A DNA stretch of 32,500 nucleotides, taken from assembly GCA_012295275.1 (NCBI GenBank), contig CM022667.1, forward strand, positions 14,164,705-14,197,204, read 5' to 3'. This document shows, in pieces, positions 21,945 through 32,500 of the stretch. The notes below the pieces were generated by a model, which ran no database searches, was not told where the DNA came from, and worked only from the letters and a program-made list of their open reading frames with translations. The translations under genes were made by a program, and so were the position numbers. The first letter of the stretch is position 1. The number at the start of each line of letters is the position of its first letter. Source of the stretch: Chrysomallon squamiferum (Eukaryota > Mollusca > Gastropoda > Neomphalida > Peltospiridae).

Positions 21945-22315
21945 TAAAGTACTTGCAAAGAATATTAATACATTTTCAGAATTCAAATAAGCATTTTCCT
22001 AAAGACCACGACAAACGTACTGTGTTTTCAAGGCCAGTGAAATGAACAGTGCTGGCAATCACGATATTACTATTGTTACAATACCGGCAGCTATATTTTG
22101 GATTATAGCATTTTAATATAAAATGCCTCTTGGAAATTGAATGGATCTGTTGAGGTCAATGAGAACAATTGATTAATTGCTGTTATTTTTAGACGTAGAA
22201 ATTGTGAAATAGAAATTATTATTAATAACTAATCCTACAGATATGACGAATTATTATTATTATTTTTTTTTTTTTCTTTCAGTTTATGATCATTTTGCGT
22301 TATGCAGATCGAGAA
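21940..22315. other. Spacer
   Basis: Unique AT-rich sequence with nothing recognised. Confidence 0.5.
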
Positions 22316-24105
<1,790 letters not shown>

Positions 24106-24186
24106 AAGAAAAAGAGAAAGACAGGCAGAGAGAGTGAGAGAGAAATAAAAAAAAGATAGAGAAGGAAATAGGCCGATAGAGGAAGA

Positions 24187-24190
<4 letters not shown>

Positions 24191-24280
<90 letters not shown>
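24191..24280. repeat. (GA)45 tract
   Basis: Pure GA repeat preceded by GA-rich decayed sequence from 24110. It flanks the duplicated segment on the left. Confidence 0.95.
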
Positions 24281-25129
<849 letters not shown>

Positions 25130-25435
25130 TATAGTACAATATAGTATAATATAGTTTTGCACAATATAGTATAGTATGGTATAGTATAGTATAGTATAGT
25201 AGAGTATAGTACAGTACAGTGTAGTATAGTATAGTATAGCATAGCAAAGTACAGAATAATATAGCAAAGCATTACACAATACAGTACAGTATATTATAGA
25301 ATAGTATAGTTACAGTATAGTATAGTATAGTATGGTATGGTATGGTATAGCACAGAATAACAGAGTATAGTGTACTGTATTATAGTACAGTTAGGATAGT
25401 GTGCTATAACGTATTATAAAATAATATAATACACC
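25130..25435. repeat. (TATAG)n pentanucleotide array
   Basis: TATAG units with frequent variants (TACAG, CATAG, TATGG, AAAGT) over 300 bases, purest at about 25162-25200. Tyr-Ile-Leu frames on the minus strand come from the unit. Confidence 0.9.
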
Positions 25436-26340
25436 ATACAAAACAAAGCAAACGATAATATAATGAATATAATTTTTAGATACATTGCTGAAACGATATC
25501 CAGTGTGTCTTATAAAATAGTATCCCTAGTGAATAATATTTCATTAACAGTGACAAAGGCTAGAGCAGATCTGAAGAAAGAAGGGATGAAAAAAAGCAAA
25601 ACAAAATTGATTATTTAACTATAGAAAATTCTGAAACCCCTTTCTTCTGAAAGCACCAACAATGTCGCTAAAGATTTACAACATCATTAGAAAGAAAACA
25701 AACAAAGACAAAAAAAAAAAAAAAAAAAGAAAACGACGACAACTTACGTTTTATACAACTTTATAATCTGTAAACAGCAGCTTAAGTAAATAAAACGAAG
25801 ACGACAACGACAATACCATCACCAACAACAGAACTACGAGAGTGCTTCAGTGTTTGGAAACTGATAACCTTGATGGCAAGACTCGACATATTAGGTTCAA
25901 ACAGTGTACTAATCGGCACTATCCAGAAGAGCTTTCATCCATCGACTATCATCCTAACGAGATGTGAAGGAATTACAACTGTATCAGCCGAGGAGCATTA
26001 GCAGGAACAAAACAGTGTTTAATGGCGAAATGGACCTTTCTCGTTACTGGATGCGTCATTAATAACAAATCTTTTATATCGTTCATTTCTGCGTGTTTTT
26101 TTTGTTTTTTTGTTGTTGTTCTTGTTACTGCACTTTTCTTTGTTTCGTATTCAACTGTTTTTATATCTTTAGACTGAGAAGAGAATGATAATTCAAAAAA
26201 AAGAAAAGGATGATTGAAGTAAAGAAAAAGAGGGGTTTTCATATTGAAACTGTTCAACTCGAAATAAATGATGAAAGGAATCAGATATAAAAGCAAATTT
26301 AAAAAATGAAACTAAATAATTATCCGTTAGTTAGAAATGT
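25436..26340. other. Unique intergenic DNA with a poly(A) tract
   Basis: A run at 25710-25728. The 25830-26060 part is unique and moderately AT-rich. A minus-strand frame at 25973-26296 is Phe/Lys-rich with no recognisable family. No gene is supported. Confidence 0.45.
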
Positions 26341-26365
26341 TAATAATAATAATAATAATAATATT
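26341..26365. repeat. (AAT)n tract
   Basis: Short AAT repeat with one interruption. Confidence 0.85.
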
Positions 26366-26620
26366 AATAATAGAAATAAAACATAAAAAATACAAAGATA
26401 AAACCCAGTTTCATTTGTAAAATAACGTCAGCAAATATCAAAAGGCGCAGGTAGACAAAAATAATACTTTAAATAAATATCCACAGCAGTTATATGAAGT
26501 ATAACGACAAGCATAGCAGTAAGTAACAAAAATAGATGTACCTTGAAAAAGAAAGGCAGTTTTTTAAAACTAGTATCATACAGAGCTTCTATTATTGCGT
26601 TAAGACAAAAAAAGAAATAT

Positions 26621-26820
<200 letters not shown>

Positions 26821-27475
26821 GACTCTCTCTAACTGATTATGTCTTCTCTCAACTCGATTTCAGACATCATTTGACCTGTACTCGATGACACTGATAAACG
26901 TTGACAGAAAAGCCATCGTAATCAACCATCATTTGCCAGTGATTAGCAGATGACACGATATATTAAAAGAGATGACCTCCTTTCCTGCGTAAATCTTATT
27001 GATATTTTGTACAACGCTTCAACTCTTAATTGCACTCTTAATATTTAATCTACGTCACAGGACGTAGCCGAGGTAAGAGAACGTTACCCGACGAGCCGTA
27101 GGCCGCGTGATCAATCCTTACGTTCCCAGTCCAGTTTACGCTTTCGGTCGGACGTTACGTCTTGTTTGCAAAAGACAGCGGCGTATTCTTTCTGGTTTAC
27201 GAATTAATATATTTACAAAAGATACTCAGCCGTTGATTGTGCAGCGCCTAATATTACGTCACTAAGTCACTTAGCTGATTGTCACACGTAATCAATGCTA
27301 TGATGCAGATAATGAAGTGATGATGATGACTCAAGTAATTACGATAATTAAATAACTCTGTCATAATCTTCTTATCGAAATTTAATCACAGTCGTTCATT
27401 GCACAGATCGAACATTAACCCCAAGAATACCAATTACAACTCCCATAAATGATCAAATAAAATTAGATATCAATA
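26821..27475. other. Unique spacer, locally less AT-rich
   Basis: The 27050-27180 stretch has several CpGs. A perfect donor-like GAG/GTAAGAG lies at about 27069-27076 with a CACAG acceptor-like end 12 bases before it. No open frame or known family supports a gene. Confidence 0.4.
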
Positions 27476-27735
27476 ATTTAACATTGCTACCATTACTACA
27501 GCAACAACTAGTACAACTATTATTATTACTATTAATGTTGCTGCTTTAATTACTACCGCTACTGGTATTTTATGAAGCCATCATTACCTCTGCCATTACA
27601 ACTAGAACTACAGCTACAAATACTACTTCTGTTACTACTAGTAACAACAACAACAACAACAAGAACACTAACAACAACAATAATAATAGTAAACAAACGA
27701 ACAAGCAAGCAAACAAACAAATACATAAATAAATA
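27476..27735. repeat. Degenerate ACT/AAC trinucleotide field and AAAC units
   Basis: ACT and ATT units (27490-27640), CAA units (27642-27690), then AAAC/AAAT tetranucleotides. Confidence 0.75.
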
Positions 27736-28070
27736 AAACAAATAAACGAGTCTTGTTTGGAACCGGATAACACAGTACCCACGCCTACACAGTAATAACG
27801 CAACTGACTTTGTCACCCTAGGCAATGGAGATGAAATTTCCAATAGTACAGTGCACGTCTGGCTTTATTCCTCTTGTAATTAGGATGACCACAGAAACTT
27901 CTATTAGTATGTCAAAGAGTCACCGGATTCATCCTATACTAAGTATTGTAATCTGTCCTACGATTTATTTTCATATTCCCAGACAGTCCTGGTATGGATT
28001 CCTCATAAACATACTGTTTGTTTGAGTCCATAGTAATTTCATACTAATTTGTGAGGTCATTTCTTTCTTC
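27736..28070. other. Unique spacer
   Basis: A 66-codon plus-strand frame (27825-28025) has ordinary composition but no recognisable family or splice context. It is not annotated as a gene. Confidence 0.4.
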
Positions 28071-28096
28071 TTTTTTTTTTTTTTTTTTTTTTTTTT
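28071..28096. repeat. Poly(T) tract, 26 bases
   Basis: Pure T run. Confidence 0.9.
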
Positions 28097-28229
28097 CGTT
28101 TGAATGAAAGAGTTAGCGAGAGAAGGATGGGAGAAAGGAGATGGAGTGAGACAGAAAAATAAACAGACAGAAACAGAGTAGACAGACAGATGATACACCC
28201 AGGCGTCGATACGTACGTGCAAGCATTTA

Positions 28230-29085
<856 letters not shown>

Positions 29086-29110
29086 AAAAAAAAAAAAAAA
29101 AAAAAAAAAA
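29086..29110. repeat. Poly(A) tract, 25 bases
   Basis: Pure A run directly after a short unique stretch. It could be a retroposon tail, but the body is not recognised. Confidence 0.85.
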
Positions 29111-29782
29111 TAGAAAGAAAAAAAGTTGAAAAACGAAAGACGTCTGGAGTCGTAGTCTTATTTTGGTAAAATGATTACAGTTAAAGAATGTTGCATTCTT
29201 TTCTTTTTTGTATGATTTGTTAAAAGTACATTTATTATTATTGTTGTTGTTATAATCATCATTATTGTCGCTTGTATTTGAAATCTAATATTAGGTTCTT
29301 CAGAATAAAAACATCTACACTTCTTTTCCCATTCAGCAACACGAACTTTTAATTAAAAAAATGTTTTGGCATAGAAGAGACAGCAGAGCACCTACGACGA
29401 ACTTTCTTATACGAATCGAAGAAGGTAAATTGTAACCGAAAATAGCCCGGGATGCCACTGGTGTGGCTCAATCAAGAATCTATCGTAACTCACCCAAACT
29501 TAAAACTTAATTATAATCTAGTCACTGGTATACATACATTTACATTTCATCAGAACCATAGGTCGTGAATTTTTTCGCCCTTAATTAAATAGTATCAATT
29601 AAAAACATAAATCTGCACAGCAAAATGAGAAATCCTAAAGAAAATTATTTAGAAAGGCAAGCAGATAGATAGCCAGAAATATCTACAGAGAAGAAATAGG
29701 TACAGAGACATACAGACATACATACATTCGTCAATACATATATACATAGAAACACACGTGTACAAACATATATCTGTATCTG
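29111..29782. other. Unique spacer
   Basis: A short ATT/TTG run at 29233-29255; otherwise AT-rich unique DNA. Confidence 0.5.

Positions 29783-29838
<56 letters not shown>
29783..29838. repeat. (TCTA)n tetranucleotide repeat
   Basis: About 14 TCTA units with TATG/CATA-rich flanks. Confidence 0.95.
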
Positions 29839-29839
<1 letters not shown>

Positions 29840-30211
29840 ATCTATATATACATGTATGTACAGATATACAGACACACACGCATATACAAAGACAGACAAA
29901 AAGAAAAATGTGTAAAAACAGTAAAAAGAAATCAGTGGAAAGACTGAAAGAGGTAATGAAATTTTGTTCACAACAACGAAATAAAAAAAACAGCAACTGA
30001 CCGAGCAACATAAAATAAGATTACGTTATCATTAATTTCTTATCAAAATAGAAAGTATGGAGGCTGACATTTTTAGTTTAGTTCTGACGTCAGTACGTAT
30101 ACAGAAACCCGAGTTGTAACAGTTATTCTGGCTCTCCTCTGAAGAGTAATTGGTTTGTATAACTTAAATTCGATTTATTAAAATAACAACTGTCAACGTG
30201 CGAAATCATAT
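29839..30211. other. Spacer
   Basis: ACAC/ATAC-rich at its left, then unique AT-rich sequence. No gene is seen. Confidence 0.5.
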
Positions 30212-30250
30212 TTCTTCTTCTTCTTTTGCTTCTTCTTCTTCTTCTTCTTC
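30212..30250. repeat. (TTC)n tract
   Basis: TTC trinucleotides with one interruption. This is the only clear TTC tract here and, like the GA tracts, it is purine/pyrimidine segregated. Confidence 0.9.
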
Positions 30251-30957
30251 GTTTCATGTATAATTGTAAAGTCAGCGGTCTAGCATTGGCAACAAATAAA
30301 ACAAAATATGTACTTTTCGTTCTTTGAGGTCAGAAACCCTTTGATCTCGGCGTGGTCAAGACTATTAATCTGCGTGTCTATTAGCAGCGCGATGACAGAA
30401 CTACAGTAATAATAGATATGACAAAGACATAGATATCGTTTACTTATGAGCATCTTAAACTTTGTAGATACAATTTTAATGAATTGTAAAAAAATGATGC
30501 ACTTTTGTTTATTTTTTTTCTTTAGAACTTTATAACAGAAAGAACAATAATAAAAAAGTAAAAAGAAAAAAAGAAGAAGTCAAAAAAATAAACAAGAAAA
30601 TAAAAGGCAAATAAATATATAACTAAAAGAAGAATAATAATAATAAAAAAAATAAAATAAAATAAAATAATTTTAAAAGTTGAAAAAAATGATAACATAC
30701 GGTTTTTCTTATTTTAATTTATTTTTGAGCACTTTGAGTACGTGATTGTACTTTGCAATCTTGTATCTGTATTGGCAATGGTGTATTCTTTGCGCTTGTA
30801 TCTCGGTTTCATCGCGTTTTGTCATCAGGAGGTCAGTAAGAGTATTCAGTTATAAAATAAAACAAATGATGGTTAATATGACGATGATAAGAAGACGAAG
30901 ATCGTCATGGTCATATTAAGAATACAATGAAAATAACAACAAAGTCAAAAATAACAC

Positions 30958-30960
<3 letters not shown>
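30251..30960. other. AT-rich spacer with a hairpin
   Basis: A-rich block at 30540-30680. TTAATATGAC (30873-30882) and GTCATATTAA (30910-30919) form a perfect 10-bp stem around a 27-base loop. No gene is seen. Confidence 0.5.

Positions 30961-31006
<46 letters not shown>
30961..31006. repeat. (TTA)n tract
   Basis: About 15 TTA/ATT units. Confidence 0.95.
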
Positions 31007-31092
31007 GCTGCTACTACTATGACAACTAATACTAATGATCATAATAATAATTCATGAAACATTGGGATGCGTATATACATCTATGCAACTAT

Positions 31093-31094
<2 letters not shown>

Positions 31095-31151
<57 letters not shown>

Positions 31152-31161
31152 TGTGTGTGTT
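31095..31161. repeat. (GT)n dinucleotide repeat
   Basis: About 33 GT units with one interruption. An alternating purine-pyrimidine tract of this length can adopt Z-DNA. Val-Cys frames are artefacts. Confidence 0.95.
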
Positions 31162-31837
31162 GAAAATGTCCTTTCTTTTTATTCCCTTAAAAATAAATTA
31201 ATCGATACTATGTTTAAAATCTGCATGGTTATTAACATTGCTTCAAACAACACACACACATAGAAAAAACAACAACAACAAAAACAAAATTAGAAATAAT
31301 AGAAAAAAATACATTTAAAAAAAAAAAAAAAAACTAGGCTCCGATGCTATATTCTTTAAAATCACCTTGTTCATTTCGATTAAGATTAATGCGTCGTCAA
31401 ATGCACAACTAATTAAAATAAAATAAGATTTTAAAACATCAATTTAATTTGACATTGAAGAATTGTCATTAGTAATCCACTCTTTTTATTTAAATTTAAA
31501 TTTTGACTTTTAAGAATTACTCACTGTAAAATAACACTTTTTGCTAATGGCAGACAGACCTGGTATCGATAATCGCAAACTAGTGGTCTTAAATATCGAG
31601 GCTGGAAGTGTTGCGTCACACGGAAAATTAAATTTGTGATTGATCGAGACTTTTCACTGCGCTTCCGCCTACATGCAAATAGGGAGACTTTGGAAAGATA
31701 TCGGATTTAGACGATATTTAGTTATTTATGGAAAATGAGCAGTTTCTAAAACCCGAGACTGAAATAGCTTTAACCTCAACGAGTCTTGCAAATCCTCTAA
31801 AAGAATTCGGATGGTTCCTGTATTAAAATCCTACTAA
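31162..31837. other. Unique spacer
   Basis: A run at 31317-31332. The 31550-31760 part is unique with a few CpGs. No gene is recognised. Confidence 0.5.
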
Positions 31838-31859
31838 AGAGAGAGAGAGAGAGAGAGAG
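31838..31859. repeat. Short (GA)n tract
   Basis: About eleven GA units. Confidence 0.9.
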
Positions 31860-32070
31860 CGTTAAAAAATCTTTGTTTAATGGTTATCAAGGTTTTCTAT
31901 AATCAAAACGTATGTTACTACCACATTTAAATGAACTGGTATTTATGCTATAAAAAAGTAATGCTTTAAATGATGGGATTAATCCCAGTATGGTATCCTA
32001 TAAATCTCCAAAGTGTTCATGATATGTACGTTTTTCTGTGTATATCTCTATACGCTGCTATCTTTTACAG

Positions 32071-32173
32071 ACAATCTAAGCTGCTAACAGGCAGACACAT
32101 GTCAGTCTTCGATAAACTAACACACGAAGAATCACTGTGTACGTTTGAAACGTCGACAGCTATCGCAGTTTAG
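32071..32173 (+). CDS. Candidate terminal exon of an unrecognised gene
   Basis: A pyrimidine-rich run ending GCTATCTTTTACAG (to 32070) is a good 3' splice-site match. The open frame that follows begins with the third base of a codon and runs about 34 codons (QSKLLTGRHMSVFDKLTHEE and on) to a TAG at 32171-32173. The peptide is hydrophilic and not repeat-derived. The frame continues open upstream to an ATG at 31970, so a short unspliced frame is the alternative. No family is recognised. Confidence 0.2.
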
Positions 32174-32500
32174 TGTATTTTGTTTTCGTGTGATAAAACA
32201 GTACACCTGTTCCACAGTCTAGATCACAGAGAGAAACAGTCTCGTGAATGAAGATACCACCGATTGTTCAGACGTTTTTGTGTGCTTATTTCTCGCCTTT
32301 TATGTAGTGGTCAAGGTGAAGCTAATGTTTTGTATTACTTTATCTTTATTTTAACCCCAGTTATAAATTATAAGGCTACATTTAGATCTGAGATACCTTT
32401 GTGTGTGTATATGTGTGAGTTATGTGTGTGGTGTTTGTGAATATATTTGTACAGTTCGTTCTTTCATCAGAAATGTATCTCTACATGACATATTGCCACT
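32174..32500. other. Terminal spacer
   Basis: AT-rich with GTGT-rich sequence near 32400-32440. It runs off the window and nothing is recognised. Confidence 0.5.

Noticed and set aside
27057-27072. 12-nt microexon between CACAG and GTAAGAG
   Set aside because: A strong donor but a poor polypyrimidine tract, and no neighbouring exon to join; likely chance.
27055-27135. tRNA-like stretch (TAGCCGAGGTAAGA with a weak B-box-like GATCAATCC)
   Set aside because: The D stem does not pair, the acceptor arms do not match, and the G18-G19 loop pattern is missing.

Overview
The window looks like intergenic-rich DNA from a coleoid cephalopod, most likely an octopus. Three things point there: one uninterrupted protostome FMRFamide-receptor-like GPCR reading frame, an AT-rich background with eukaryotic spacing, and an extreme density of long microsatellites such as (GA)n, (AAT)n/(ATT)n, (ACT)n/(AGT)n, (ATAC)n, (TATAG)n, poly(A) and poly(T). 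The organism call is an inference; no marker sequence for a genus was identified.

Layout. Positions 232-1323 (minus strand) hold the only convincing protein gene, an intact 363-residue class A (rhodopsin-like) receptor with a possible poly(A) signal beyond its stop. From 1.3 to 5.2 kb there is AT-rich intergenic sequence around a decayed tandem array of about 64-84 bp units (about 2765-3440). A 14-bp palindrome and a possible Pol III A/B-box pair lie at the left edge of that array. From 5.2 to 12.2 kb microsatellites dominate. Several are placed as inverted pairs, for example (GA)53 against (TC)40 at 11.1-11.45 kb. This stretch also has a second decayed array of 25-35 bp units at 9446-9785 and a higher-order (ACT)n array at 8857-9272. 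From 12.2 to 18.2 kb there are weak small reading frames, a nested inverted repeat at 15585-15775, and a GC-rich island with a minus-strand G-quadruplex motif near 17.6 kb. At 18392-18640 there is a 249-bp candidate non-autonomous hAT element flanked by a perfect 8-bp target-site duplication. The rest, to 32.5 kb, is simple-sequence DNA with unique AT-rich spacers. It includes two recent-looking segmental duplications of compound microsatellites (22.56-22.72 kb and 24.28-24.62 kb) and a pentanucleotide TATAG array (25.13-25.43 kb).

How the parts relate. The receptor stands alone and nothing nearby forms a pathway with it. Most other open frames are repeat-derived (poly-Leu, poly-Asn, Ser-Leu, Arg-Glu, Ile-Tyr) or antisense shadows of the receptor. 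Two possible terminal exons (8369-8491 and 32071-32173, plus strand) and one pair of hydrophobic frames (12.1-12.5 kb, minus strand) are recorded at low confidence. No rRNA or convincing tRNA gene, CRISPR array, transposase, reverse transcriptase or viral gene was seen.
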